A DNA stretch of 55,677 nt from an uncultured Eubacteriales bacterium. Its GTDB lineage: Bacteria > Bacillota > Clostridia > Oscillospirales > Acutalibacteraceae. Where the stretch lies: positions 1-55,677 of the forward strand of contig OMWP01000015.1 in assembly GCA_900314795.1 (NCBI GenBank), in the 5' to 3' direction. Each line of letters starts with the position of its first letter. Position 1 is the first letter of the stretch. The position numbers and the translations under genes were made by a program. This document shows, piece by piece, positions 29,888 to 39,279 of this stretch. The notes under the pieces were generated by a model. The model saw only the letters and a list, made by a program, of their open reading frames with translations. It did no database searches and was not told where the DNA came from.

Positions 29888-30589
29888 ATGCAACTTTTGA
29901 GAAACATATTATTCAAGTTAAGATTTATTCTGCTGTCCAACAGCGTCTATTATATCAATTCATCGGCGGCATTACCCCCACCTTTAACGAAAGCAGAGGA
30001 AAGCGTTATCATGCAACAGATCAAGGACGGCGATGAAAAAGCGCGCGAACCGCTGATCGTACACAACCTGCGCCTGGTCGTCTATATTGCAAAGAAATTT
30101 GAGAACAGCAACGTCAATATCGAGGATCTGATCTCGATCGGGACGATCGGGCTGATCAAAGCGGTCAACACCTTCTCTCCTGATCGTAACATCAAATTAG
30201 CGACTTACGCTTCACGCTGTATCGAAAATGAGATTTTGATGTTCCTGCGTAAAACAGCCCAAATGAAATATGAGATCTCGATCGAAGAACCGCTCTCAAC
30301 CGACTGGGACGGCAACGAGCTGCTGCTCAGTGATATCCTCGGGTCGGACAGCGATACCGTCAGTGCTGACATCGAACAGGAGGTGGAGATCAATCAACTG
30401 ATGGAGGCGGTCAATCGGCTCAATACCCGTGAAGCGATGATCATGGAGCTGCGTTTCGGACTCAATGGTAACAAAGAACATACCCAAAAGGAGGTGGCAG
30501 ATCTGCTGGGGATTTCGCAATCCTATATCTCGCGGCTCGAGAAGAAGATCATCGGAAAGCTGAAGCAGGATTTGGAAAAGGTAATGTAA
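29888..30589 (+). CDS. sigE: RNA polymerase sporulation sigma factor SigE (pro-form)
   Basis: Mother-cell sigma factor of early sporulation. Residues 1 to about 20 form the hydrophobic/basic pro-sequence ([12 protein letters not shown]), ahead of [19 protein letters not shown], which matches the B. subtilis region around the processing site. Region 2 includes [33 protein letters not shown]; region 4 includes [21 protein letters not shown]. The length (233 aa) is close to the B. subtilis protein. It is co-transcribed with spoIIGA. SigE would be expected to drive the spoIIIA operon at 42-47 kb. Confidence 0.97.
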   Translation: MQLLRNILFKLRFILLSNSVYYINSSAALPPPLTKAEESVIMQQIKDGDEKAREPLIVHNLRLVVYIAKKFENSNVNIEDLISIGTIGLIKAVNTFSPDRNIKLATYASRCIENEILMFLRKTAQMKYEISIEEPLSTDWDGNELLLSDILGSDSDTVSADIEQEVEINQLMEAVNRLNTREAMIMELRFGLNGNKEHTQKEVADLLGISQSYISRLEKKIIGKLKQDLEKVM

Positions 30590-30623
30590 CAATATATTTG
30601 GTTGTGATCACCGTGTCGCGGAC

Positions 30624-30690
30624 ACTTGACGGCTTCTCACAACGTCAAGTAAATGAAAGAGCAGTCTTCCCCACTCGGAAAGACTGCTCT
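30624..30690. terminator. Terminator region between sigE and the lipoprotein gene
   Basis: AGAGCAGTCTT (30658-30668) pairs perfectly with AAGACTGCTCT (30680-30690); ATTTAT follows on the plus strand and TTTCATTTA on the minus strand, so it may serve both converging genes. A second perfect inverted repeat, ACTTGACG/CGTCAAGT (30624-30631/30643-30650), lies just ahead of it. Confidence 0.65.
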
Positions 30691-30702
30691 ATTTATCAAT
30701 TT

Positions 30703-31047
30703 TCAATTCTCGGGTGCGGGATTCCCGTCCCCGTCATTATTCTCACGGTCGCCGACATTTCCGTCGCCGTCATTGACTTTACCGTCCTCTTTCATATCTT
30801 CCCATTCAGTCGCGACAGCATCCTCGATGGTTTCCATCATGGAGCCCTCGGTAGGCTCGGTAGGAACAACGGTGCCGTTATGATCTACCATGCTCTTGTT
30901 CTCGGTGGCAGTATCTTTCATATCCTTCTTGATATCGGACACCGCCTCCGACGCTTTTTCTTTCACCTTGTTCGTAGCTCCTGTGCAGGAACACAGCATC
31001 ACACCGACCATCAGCGCCGCACAAAGAAGTACAAATAAATGTTTCAT
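30703..31047 (-). CDS. Small lipoprotein of unknown function
   Basis: A 114-residue protein with a lipoprotein signal (KHLFVLLCAALMVGVMLCSC, lipobox LCSC with Cys about 21). The mature part is short, charged and low in complexity: a KVKEKASEAVSDIKKDMKD helix, then an acidic stretch and a Gly/Asp/Asn repeat (DGDGN twice) at the C-terminus. The DGDGN runs look weakly calcium-loop-like, but no domain can be named. AAGGAG precedes the ATG. It is convergent to sigE and not clearly part of an operon. No function is proposed. Confidence 0.7.
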   Translation of the reverse strand: MKHLFVLLCAALMVGVMLCSCTGATNKVKEKASEAVSDIKKDMKDTATENKSMVDHNGTVVPTEPTEGSMMETIEDAVATEWEDMKEDGKVNDGDGNVGDRENNDGDGNPAPEN

Positions 31048-31129
31048 CTTGATTCTCCTTACTATTGTACAATATTATCGTATGTTCACGATGTTGATAG
31101 TATTGACATCCATAAGAAGAATATACCAA

Positions 31130-31168
31130 CAAAAATAAGAAAGCGCGGAATGTGTCCACTCCGCACTT
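31130..31168 (-). terminator. Intrinsic terminator of the pfkA-MORN transcript
   Basis: On the minus strand a 12-bp stem (31157-31168 with 31141-31152, two G.T pairs, loop GACA) is followed by TCTTATTTTTG. It begins 13 nt behind the MORN-gene stop codon. Confidence 0.88.
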
Positions 31169-31181
31169 GTAAATATCATAA

Positions 31182-32522
31182 TCATTCGTTTGTCAGAGAG
31201 ATGATTTTCTCTGAGAGTCTGTTACCGTTCTTGTCGTAATTCGTTATCACGACTGTATCATTATCGAGATAATTCATCAAAGCAGTAGAACCGTCGGACA
31301 GCTCCTTGCAGACAAATGTAACACTACCGTCAGCTGCTACACGCACACCGTTACCCTCAGGCTTGTTATTGACCCACTTGCCGATATGCATGGAACCGTC
31401 TTTGGCGCTGATCCCGACGCCGACGCCGTGTCGGACATTCTCCGACCAATCGCCGCTGTAACATAAGGTACCGTCCATATAATAGTAGGCGCCCTTACCG
31501 GTACGCTTATCATTATAATAGGTTCCCTCATAAGCCGTGCGGCCGAGATCGGTCACTGTTCTGCCGTATCCGGAGCGATTATCATGATCATCCAGCTCTC
31601 CGTAATAACTGTATACAGCGCCGTCTGCCATGATCTGCTTATCAGGCTCGGCTCCTTTCTCGGGCTGATCCTCTGTCGGCTTCTCTGTACGGAAGTCATC
31701 GAAATCCGCTGTATCAGGTTCCTCATTAAAGCTGTTACCCTTTAGATCAATATCTTCAATCGGTTCTTTCGGAACAGCAGGTGCTGCGAAAGGCTTCGCG
31801 TCGGCAATATCCAAGGATGCAGAGAGATTGCGTTTGATGTTGAAATCCTTGACATTGATCTTTTCGTACAGCGGAGCGTTGTCATCCACATAACTCTTGT
31901 CGATCGTTTGTGCCAATCCGTTTCGTACCAGATCAACAAATTCACGATAATGGGAGAGCTGAGCATCGGACAAGAACCACACGATACCGTCGTTTGTGGA
32001 GGCGACTGCAGTATAATCGGTGAATGACGCCGATAATTCTTCGCGCACCGGCTTCTCTAATACTTCCGGAGCGGCATAAAGCGCCACAGGTTCCGGTTGA
32101 GCGTTATCTTTATACAATAGACATAATCCGCCCTGGATCCTACGCGGTTCAATAGAACGGCTGACAGCACCGTTTTCATCCATATATTCCGCTTTTAACA
32201 GCGTATGAAACTTACTGAAGAGGAGCCGTTTGAATAATTGATCTTCACGATAAAAGCAAATATAGTATTTGCCGCCATCGGAAGGCATCACCTCTTGCAC
32301 TACCGTACCGTTGGGCTGTTTTACCGACCATTGGAGGGGTCGATCGCGTTCGATACAATAATCATACAACAGCGAAACGCCCTCGCTGTCATAGGTGATT
32401 TTATCACGGATCCTCCGGAAATCGGAAAAATAACTCTTTCTGACCGCAGAAAGGATATCACTGTTCAGATCGGTATCATCGATCTCCTTGATACGAAAGT
32501 TATAAAAATACTGAATACCCAT
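31182..32522 (-). CDS. MORN-repeat protein of unknown function
   Basis: A 446-residue cytoplasmic protein without signal peptide. The N-terminal two-thirds has no family I can name. After an acidic, Pro-rich spacer, the C-terminal 150 residues hold at least four MORN-type repeats (YGELDDHDNRSGYGR, YEGTYYNDKRTGKGAYYY, YSGDWSENVRHGVGVG, HIGKWVNNKPEGNGV). MORN repeats bind lipids or proteins in eukaryotes; bacterial roles are mostly unknown. It lies 26 nt behind pfkA and shares its promoter and terminator, a pairing that hints at a link with glycolysis but proves none. Confidence 0.8.
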   Translation of the reverse strand: MGIQYFYNFRIKEIDDTDLNSDILSAVRKSYFSDFRRIRDKITYDSEGVSLLYDYCIERDRPLQWSVKQPNGTVVQEVMPSDGGKYYICFYREDQLFKRLLFSKFHTLLKAEYMDENGAVSRSIEPRRIQGGLCLLYKDNAQPEPVALYAAPEVLEKPVREELSASFTDYTAVASTNDGIVWFLSDAQLSHYREFVDLVRNGLAQTIDKSYVDDNAPLYEKINVKDFNIKRNLSASLDIADAKPFAAPAVPKEPIEDIDLKGNSFNEEPDTADFDDFRTEKPTEDQPEKGAEPDKQIMADGAVYSYYGELDDHDNRSGYGRTVTDLGRTAYEGTYYNDKRTGKGAYYYMDGTLCYSGDWSENVRHGVGVGISAKDGSMHIGKWVNNKPEGNGVRVAADGSVTFVCKELSDGSTALMNYLDNDTVVITNYDKNGNRLSEKIISLTNE

Positions 32523-32548
32523 AGTTTATCTGTTACCCTCTGAATCAA

Positions 32549-33514
32549 TCAGATGGAAACCTTCATTGCTACTTCATACAGCTCGTTGTTGAACTTGCGA
32601 GGCATATCAAGTGCTTCGGTAATATCATAATCAACGATCTTGCCTTCGTGAGAAGCGATGACGCGATTACCGATACCCTTGGCGAGCAGTTCAACTGCCG
32701 CAACACCCATCTTAGTCGCCATGACTCTGTCGCGCAGTGTCGGAGAACCACCGCGCTGCACATGACCGAGGATGGTGGCGCGGGTCTCGATGCCGGTGCG
32801 ATGCTGGATATAATGCGATATCTCCTGAGAACCGCCGACGCCCTCGGCAACGATCACGATAAAGTGCTTCTTACCGGTATCCTTTTGCTCATAGATACGA
32901 GAGATCACGTCACGCTCCAGATCATACTCGATCTCGGGAACAATGATCGCGGTAGCGCCGACAGCGATACCGGTCTCCAACGCGATATCACCGCAATGGC
33001 GACCCATAACCTCTACCACGGAGCAGCGATCGTGGCTCTGAGCAGTATCACGGATCTTATCGATCATCTCAACAGCAGTGTTCATCGCCGTATCAAAACC
33101 GATGGTATAATCGGTACAGGCGATATCATTGTCGATGGTGCCGGGGAGTGCAACACACGGGATACCCGCGTTGGAAAGCGCTCTGGCGCCCTTGAAGGAG
33201 CCGTCACCGCCGATAACGACCAGACCCTCGATATCGAGAGAACGGCAGTAATCCGCCGCCTGCTGCTGATACTCGAGCTGCATAAATTTCTTACTGCGCG
33301 CTGTATAAAGGATCGTGCCGCCTCGACTGAGAATATCGGAAACCGAACGAAGATTCATCTCATTGATATCATGATTCAACAAGCCGTTATAGCCCTTATA
33401 TACACCATACACCTTAAAGCCGTTATAGATACCGGCTCTGACTACCGCTCTGACCGCCGCGTTCATGCCCGGCGCGTCGCCGCCGCTTGTTAAAACTGCT
33501 AATGATTTAGCCAT
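32549..33514 (-). CDS. pfkA: ATP-dependent 6-phosphofructokinase
   Basis: Phosphorylates fructose 6-phosphate to the 1,6-bisphosphate, the controlling step of glycolysis. The 321-residue protein has the ATP-binding GGDAPGMNAAVRA (11-23), GGDGSFKGA (102-110), catalytic D128 in PGTIDND, and MGRHCGDIALETG. The residue after the first glycine pair and GDGSF context fit the ATP- rather than the PPi-dependent group. GAGGAGG precedes the ATG. A clear promoter lies 43-72 nt upstream. Confidence 0.97.
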   Translation of the reverse strand: MAKSLAVLTSGGDAPGMNAAVRAVVRAGIYNGFKVYGVYKGYNGLLNHDINEMNLRSVSDILSRGGTILYTARSKKFMQLEYQQQAADYCRSLDIEGLVVIGGDGSFKGARALSNAGIPCVALPGTIDNDIACTDYTIGFDTAMNTAVEMIDKIRDTAQSHDRCSVVEVMGRHCGDIALETGIAVGATAIIVPEIEYDLERDVISRIYEQKDTGKKHFIVIVAEGVGGSQEISHYIQHRTGIETRATILGHVQRGGSPTLRDRVMATKMGVAAVELLAKGIGNRVIASHEGKIVDYDITEALDMPRKFNNELYEVAMKVSI

Positions 33515-33556
33515 AATAGTTCCTCCTCTTTAGAAAAAGAATTAAATACATGGTAT

Positions 33557-33586
33557 ATTATAATACAAATTACCTCTCAGAATCAA
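33557..33586 (-). promoter_or_regulatory. SigA-type promoter for pfkA
   Basis: TTGATT (33581-33586) and TATAAT (33557-33562) on the minus strand are 18 nt apart, directly behind the dnaE terminator. Confidence 0.75.
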
Positions 33587-33595
33587 GTATTTATA

Positions 33596-33641
33596 TAAAA
33601 AAATCGGGAACAATGTGATAAATTCATCCATCGTTCCCGAT
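33596..33641 (-). terminator. Intrinsic terminator of the nusB-dnaE operon
   Basis: ATCGGGAAC pairs with GTTCCCGAT (33633-33641 with 33603-33611 on the minus strand), with extra GATG/CAT pairing inside, followed by a run of seven T. It starts 4 nt behind the dnaE stop codon. Confidence 0.9.
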
Positions 33642-33644
33642 CTG

Positions 33645-36600
33645 TTATTTTAATATGACGTTTTCTTCACCGAGCTGAAAGCTCAGTTCACCCAACATGG
33701 TGGGGTTCGGCGTCGTCCAAAGACTTTGCGGCGCCAAGAGTTGTTCCTTGGTTTCACTAAGGTAAAAAATCACACGGGTATTCCCGCCGAAAATCTCCAG
33801 AATATTCTTTGCTTTGCGGTATTCTTCGCAATCTAATGAGGCGATCCTCAGGTATAAGGTTTGCGGTCGATTAGGATCGATCACATTCGATGGAACCTTT
33901 CTCGGTGTGGAAGATTCTACGGAGAGCTCATCGGCAGGGGGTAACAGCGTGATCTTGTCCGCCAAGACACGCGGCTCTTCCTCTTCCTTCATGCTCAAGG
34001 TGCCCTCCACATCGATCACAGCACCGGCATAGAGTGCGGCGCGGGATGCTTCCAATACATTCGGGAAGACGATGATCTCACAGGTGCCGTAGCGGTCTTC
34101 GACATCAGCGAACGCCATCATCTTGTTGTTCTTGGTGAGCTGTGTTTTATTCTTGTTGACAGTCACGATCAGACGCACCTTGGAACGGTCACGGTATCTT
34201 CCCTCTTCGGTATTCATGATATCGCTGATCTTATCCGCGTTTACAGACCTTGCAAACGGGGCGTATTCATCGATCGGATGACCGCTGAGGTACATGCCCG
34301 CCATTTCCTTTTCCATATTCAACAGTTCGATCAGCGGGAATTCCTCTAACGCGGGGATCGCGATCTCATTCTGACCGCTTTGTGATCCCATATCGAAGAG
34401 CGAGATCTGTCCCGCTCCACCACCGCGGCGGCGTTCATACTCAAGATCATCCAAGATAGTTTTTGAGACAGAGAGCATCTGTCGGCGGTTGCAGTCGAGA
34501 TGATCGAGCGCGCCGCATTTGATCAGACTTTCGAGAGATCGGGCGTTCAACCCTTTGCCGTTGAGCCGCCTGCAAAAATCATAGTACGACTGATAGGGTT
34601 TGACTCTGCGTTCAGAGATGATCGCGTCAATAAAGGCGAGACCGAGATTTTTGACCGCCGACAGTCCGAATCGGATATGACCCGAGGATACGGTGTATTT
34701 ACTGTCACTTTCGTTCACGCTCGGCGGCAAAACAGAGATACCCAATCGGTGACATTCGCCGATATACACAGCGGTTTTATTCTGATTCTCTATCACAGAT
34801 GACAAAAGTGCCGCCATATACTCGCGCGGATAATGACATTTGAGATACGCTGTCTGATAGGATAAAGCGGCATAGGCGGCGGCATGGCTTTTATTGAACG
34901 CGTAGGATGCGAAGCTCTCCATCTCGGAGAAGATCGACAGCGCGGTTTGTTCATCGATGCCGCGTCTGAGACAGCCCTCTACCTCGACATTGCCGTCATC
35001 ATCCACCAGTCCGTGGATAAAGATCTGCTTCTCGCGTTCCATGACGTCGTGCTTTTTCTTACTCATGGCACGGCGCACGATATCCGCGCGACCGAGCGAA
35101 TAGCCTGCCAGAGTGCGGAAGATCTGCATGACCTGTTCCTGATAGACGATACAGCCGTTGGTGACGTTCAGGATCGGTTCGAGCAGCGGATGCTTATAGG
35201 TGATCTGCTTGGGATGATGGCGGTTGCGGATATAGGTCGGGATAGAATCCATCGGACCGGGTCGGTACAACGAGATAACCGCGATCAAGTCCTCAAACCG
35301 TTCGGGCTTGAGCTGAGCGAGGACATTTTTCATACCGCCGCTCTCAAACTGAAACACACCGTCTGTATTGCCGGTGGAGATCATATCATAGACCGCCTTA
35401 TCACTGTAGTCGATCTGTTCGATCCTGAACTGCGGTTCGCTGCGGCGGATCATCATCTCAGCGTCATGGATAACAGTGAGGTTGCGCAAGCCGAGAAAGT
35501 CCATTTTTAAGAGGCCGAGCTCTTCCAGCGTAGTCATCGTAAACTGCGTGACGACGGCTTCATCGGATTTCGCGAGAGGTACATAATTACTGACAGGCTG
35601 ATCGGTGATGACGACGCCTGCCGCGTGCATGGTGATGTGGCGAGGAACACCCTCGAGCGCACGCGCGATATCGATGATCTGCTTGACGGTCGCGTCCTGA
35701 TGATAGCTTTGTCGTAAATCAGACGATAATGACAAAGCCTTATCCAGCGTCATATCGATGCTGAACGGGATCATCTTTGCGATCTTATCGACGGTGGCAT
35801 ACGGAATATCCAATACCCTGCCGACATCGCGCACAGCGCCTCGGGCCTGCATGGTACCGAAGGCGACGATCTGCGCGACATGATCCTCACCGTATTTGCG
35901 GATGACGTAATCGATGACCTCGGATCGTCTGTCCTTGCAGAAATCGATATCAAAATCGGGCATACTGACACGCTCTGGATTGAGAAAGCGTTCAAACAGC
36001 AGATCGTATTTGATGGGATCGATGCCCGTGATGCCGATGCAATAAGCGCACAAGGAGCCGGCGCCTGAGCCTCTACCGGGACCTACGGGGATATCCTTGC
36101 TTTTCGCGTATTGCACGAAATCGTTAACGATCAAAAAGTAATCAACAAATCCCATCTTTTTGATAACGGACAGCTCATAATCGAGCCGCTGAATCAAGCT
36201 TTGATCGGGATCTTGTCCGTAATGGCGATACAGTCCGTCATAGCATAAACGGCGGAAGTATTCATAATGATCTTCATTGTTGGGCGTTTTGAAATCGGGC
36301 AGTTTACGATTACCGAACTCGAACTCTACATGACAGCGTTCGGCGATCTTGACCGTATTCTCAAAGGCTTCTTCCAGATCGCCGAATACGGCGCGCATCT
36401 CATCTTCGCTTTTGAGGTAGAATTCCTCGGTTTCAAAGCCCATCTTTTTATTTTTGACGGTGCTGTTGGTCTGGATACAAAGGAGGATATCGTGAAGGTT
36501 GCTGTCCTCCTTGCGGATATAGTGACAGTCGTTAGTGACGACCAGCCCGGCGTCGATGGTTCGCGCGATTTGGATCAGCTTAAGATTCAGCCTTTCCTGC

Positions 36601-37142
36601 TCTTTGATCCCGTGATTCTGTAGTTCGATAAAGTAATTCTCTTTACCGAACACACGTTGATAATACCGCGCCTTTTCCAAAGCGCCGTTATCATCATCGG
36701 CAAGGATACGCTTGGGTACCTCGCCCGACATACAGGCAGACAGACAGATCAAGCCCTCGTGGTATTTCTCTAATAGCTCATAATCCACACGGGGCTTGTT
36801 ATAAAAACCGTCGGTGAACGCAAGAGATACCAGCTTCATCAAATTTTGATAGCCGGTCTGATTCTCGCAGAGCAGGATCAAATGATAGTATTCTCTGTCC
36901 AGCTCAAAGGTCTTATCAAAGCGGGAACGCGGCGCGACATAGACCTCACAGCCGATGATCGGGCGTATCCCCTGTTTCTTACATTCCTTATAAAAATCGA
37001 TCACACCGTACATGACGCCGTGATCGGTGATGGCAAGGGCATCCTGTCCGAGCTCCTTTGCCCGTTCAACCAGGCGGGAGATCCGACAGGCGCCGTCCAA
37101 CAAACTGTATTCAGTATGAACATGCAGGTGTGTAAATGACAT
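33645..37142 (-). CDS. dnaE: DNA polymerase III alpha subunit DnaE
   Basis: Second replicase alpha subunit, which in Firmicutes with PolC extends RNA primers, mainly on the lagging strand. The PHP domain starts at FTHLHVHTEYSLLDGACRI; PGRGSGAGS lies at 355-363 and the catalytic D396 and D398 in PDFDIDFC. A helix-hairpin-helix part and an OB fold (RSKVRLIVTVNKNKTQ..MAFADVEDRYG) follow. The length (1165 aa) fits DnaE1. No exonuclease insert is present, unlike PolC. It lies 8 nt behind xseA and is the last gene of the nusB operon. Confidence 0.97.
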   Translation of the reverse strand: MSFTHLHVHTEYSLLDGACRISRLVERAKELGQDALAITDHGVMYGVIDFYKECKKQGIRPIIGCEVYVAPRSRFDKTFELDREYYHLILLCENQTGYQNLMKLVSLAFTDGFYNKPRVDYELLEKYHEGLICLSACMSGEVPKRILADDDNGALEKARYYQRVFGKENYFIELQNHGIKEQERLNLKLIQIARTIDAGLVVTNDCHYIRKEDSNLHDILLCIQTNSTVKNKKMGFETEEFYLKSEDEMRAVFGDLEEAFENTVKIAERCHVEFEFGNRKLPDFKTPNNEDHYEYFRRLCYDGLYRHYGQDPDQSLIQRLDYELSVIKKMGFVDYFLIVNDFVQYAKSKDIPVGPGRGSGAGSLCAYCIGITGIDPIKYDLLFERFLNPERVSMPDFDIDFCKDRRSEVIDYVIRKYGEDHVAQIVAFGTMQARGAVRDVGRVLDIPYATVDKIAKMIPFSIDMTLDKALSLSSDLRQSYHQDATVKQIIDIARALEGVPRHITMHAAGVVITDQPVSNYVPLAKSDEAVVTQFTMTTLEELGLLKMDFLGLRNLTVIHDAEMMIRRSEPQFRIEQIDYSDKAVYDMISTGNTDGVFQFESGGMKNVLAQLKPERFEDLIAVISLYRPGPMDSIPTYIRNRHHPKQITYKHPLLEPILNVTNGCIVYQEQVMQIFRTLAGYSLGRADIVRRAMSKKKHDVMEREKQIFIHGLVDDDGNVEVEGCLRRGIDEQTALSIFSEMESFASYAFNKSHAAAYAALSYQTAYLKCHYPREYMAALLSSVIENQNKTAVYIGECHRLGISVLPPSVNESDSKYTVSSGHIRFGLSAVKNLGLAFIDAIISERRVKPYQSYYDFCRRLNGKGLNARSLESLIKCGALDHLDCNRRQMLSVSKTILDDLEYERRRGGGAGQISLFDMGSQSGQNEIAIPALEEFPLIELLNMEKEMAGMYLSGHPIDEYAPFARSVNADKISDIMNTEEGRYRDRSKVRLIVTVNKNKTQLTKNNKMMAFADVEDRYGTCEIIVFPNVLEASRAALYAGAVIDVEGTLSMKEEEEPRVLADKITLLPPADELSVESSTPRKVPSNVIDPNRPQTLYLRIASLDCEEYRKAKNILEIFGGNTRVIFYLSETKEQLLAPQSLWTTPNPTMLGELSFQLGEENVILK

Positions 37143-37150
37143 AGTTTCCT

Positions 37151-38350
37151 CTATTTAACTTCAGCTGTGATATTACCGTCTTTTACCGTGATATCAAGCA
37201 GATCGCCGCATTTGACATCTGAAACGGAGCTGACATTGTTATCATCATGAGTGATATAGGCAAATCCGCGGTTCAAAACCGCCACGGGATTGAGTGCTTC
37301 CACCTTGGTGAACAGTTCGTTTGCTTTCGCTTTTGCGGCATCAAATGAGTGTGAAGCGGCATTATCGGCACGAATTGCAAAAGAATTGATCAGCTCCAGT
37401 TCCTTTTCCACCTCGTCGAGCGGAGAATGTGCCGCCGTGATTTGCGACAGCTTTTCGATATCGTTCTGTTTTAATTCAAGCTGTGTATTTACCGCAGCGA
37501 TCCCCTGTCGGAAAAGGTTTTGCACATTTTCGAGTAGGTCATATCGATTCGGCACGGCAAGCTCCGCCGCGGCGGAAGGAGTAGGTGCACGCAGATCGCT
37601 GACGAAATCACAGAGCGTTGTATCGGTCTCGTGTCCGACAGCGGAAATGACAGGTACTTCGCAATGATAGATCGCTCTGGCGAGCCCCTCGTCATTGAAC
37701 GCCCACAGATCCTCCATCGAGCCACCGCCTCTTCCGATGATCACAACGTCAGCCGCTTTACTCTGTGAGAACAGATTGATCGCGTGGATCAGCTGTGCGG
37801 GAGCACCCTCGCCCTGTACCAATACAGGCGCCAACACCAGATCGACGCATGGGAAACGACGACCGATGATATCCATGATATCCCGAATCGCCGCGCCCGT
37901 AGGTGATGTGATAATGCCGACGGTCTTGGGCATGGCGGGGATCGGCTTTTTATGCTCTTCGGCAAATAGCCCTTCTGCGCCGAGCTTCTTTTTTAACTGT
38001 TCGAACTGCATCGCCAATACGCCGACGCCGTCGGGCTGCATATCCTCGACACGGAGCTGATATTGACCGCTCGGTTCGTATACAGTGACCTGTGCGCGCA
38101 TGATCACTTTCATTCCATCCTCGGGTCGAAAACGAAGGTTACGCACTGCCCATGAGAACATCACGGCACGGATGACGCTGTTCTGATCCTTGAGCGAAAA
38201 GTACATATGACCGCTTTTAGAATTGATATTGACGTTTGACAGCTCACCCTCGATGAAGATCATTTGCAGTTCATCATCGGAGGCGATCAGATTTGCGATA
38301 TGCGCGTTGAGCTGAGAAACGGAGAAAACTTTTGGTGTAGGTGTCATCAT
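37151..38350 (-). CDS. xseA: Exodeoxyribonuclease VII large subunit
   Basis: Catalytic subunit of exonuclease VII, which degrades single-stranded DNA. An N-terminal OB fold (about 5-105) is followed by the nuclease domain with GRGGGSMEDLWAFN (207-220), GHETDTTLCDFVSDLRAPTP.. (239-) and a C-terminal coiled coil that normally binds XseB. The length (399 aa) is normal. It overlaps the TsaD-paralogue gene by 4 nt (ATGA) and leads directly into dnaE. The xseB gene that usually follows xseA is absent here. Confidence 0.95.
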   Translation of the reverse strand: MMTPTPKVFSVSQLNAHIANLIASDDELQMIFIEGELSNVNINSKSGHMYFSLKDQNSVIRAVMFSWAVRNLRFRPEDGMKVIMRAQVTVYEPSGQYQLRVEDMQPDGVGVLAMQFEQLKKKLGAEGLFAEEHKKPIPAMPKTVGIITSPTGAAIRDIMDIIGRRFPCVDLVLAPVLVQGEGAPAQLIHAINLFSQSKAADVVIIGRGGGSMEDLWAFNDEGLARAIYHCEVPVISAVGHETDTTLCDFVSDLRAPTPSAAAELAVPNRYDLLENVQNLFRQGIAAVNTQLELKQNDIEKLSQITAAHSPLDEVEKELELINSFAIRADNAASHSFDAAKAKANELFTKVEALNPVAVLNRGFAYITHDDNNVSSVSDVKCGDLLDITVKDGNITAEVK

Positions 38351-39279
38351 AACTGATCCTTTACTGATGCAAGTACCGCCGTACCCGCGGCATTATCGCT
38401 TGAGTACTCAGGTAGTGCAAACACACAATCATGCAGCGACTTTAAGTCGTCACGGATGATGGAATCCGACATCACGCCGCCTGCGTAAACAAATGCTAAA
38501 TCGCCGTACTTCTCACGAATTCTTTTGCTCATGCCGACGATTGCCGAGGAAATAAATGCCATGGTGAATCGTGCGATATACGCGGGATTTTTACCCTCTT
38601 TCAAATACTTTTCAGCGATATTCTGACCGCCGCTCAGGCAACAATCCATTCCTTTGAGCGTCGTTCGTACTTTGATGTTTTCATCACATTGCAAGGCGAG
38701 CTTTTCGAGCTCTTTGCCACACGGAAAATGTAATCCCAGCATCACGCCGACACGGTCGATCAGCTGTCCCGCGTTCAGATCGAGGGTTTTCGCGACGATC
38801 TCGGTGGTGACAAAGCCATCCGATCCGTTGACTAACAGCGCCTCAGTCGTGCCCCCGCTGACATGGAATGCAATATGCTTTTGATGAAGCAGATCCAAAC
38901 GATCCACGCTGTACAGTGCCGCCGCAATATGACCCTGCTGGTGCGAAAAGCGATAGACGGGTACCTTCAATACGGAGGACAGGATGCTCGCCGCCATCAA
39001 TCCAACGGTAAAGCACGGCATATAGGAGCCCTCTTCGGTGCGGGGCGCATAGGATACGCCGATCGCCTTGATTTGATCGGAGAATCCACCGAACGCTTCT
39101 TTAAACAGCGCCGGTAATTGCTGTACATGATGAAACACCGCGTCACTCTGCCTGAGCCCGAGTTCACCGTCTTTTACCGGTAACAGCTTCCTTTTGGAGA
39201 TCACTTCACCACTGTTACTGTCATACAGACAAACCGAAGTGGTGTAGTTGCTGGTATCGATACCGAGAAAGATACTCAT
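38347..39279 (-). CDS. TsaD/Kae1-family paralogue (peptidase M22-like)
   Basis: ASKHA-fold protein (310 aa) related to TsaD, the threonylcarbamoyl-adenosine tRNA synthase. It keeps the metal-binding pair in SHQQGH (H113, H117), FHVSGGTTEALLV and the nucleotide-loop FVYAGGVMSDSII. It differs from true TsaD at the start (GIDTSNYTTSVCLYD instead of the ETSCDET-type motif) and is shorter. This version is common in Clostridia beside xseA and nusB. Whether it acts in tRNA modification is unknown; a genuine tsaD is expected elsewhere in the genome. ATGA overlaps join it to nusB and xseA. Confidence 0.82.
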   Translation of the reverse strand: MSIFLGIDTSNYTTSVCLYDSNSGEVISKRKLLPVKDGELGLRQSDAVFHHVQQLPALFKEAFGGFSDQIKAIGVSYAPRTEEGSYMPCFTVGLMAASILSSVLKVPVYRFSHQQGHIAAALYSVDRLDLLHQKHIAFHVSGGTTEALLVNGSDGFVTTEIVAKTLDLNAGQLIDRVGVMLGLHFPCGKELEKLALQCDENIKVRTTLKGMDCCLSGGQNIAEKYLKEGKNPAYIARFTMAFISSAIVGMSKRIREKYGDLAFVYAGGVMSDSIIRDDLKSLHDCVFALPEYSSDNAAGTAVLASVKDQL

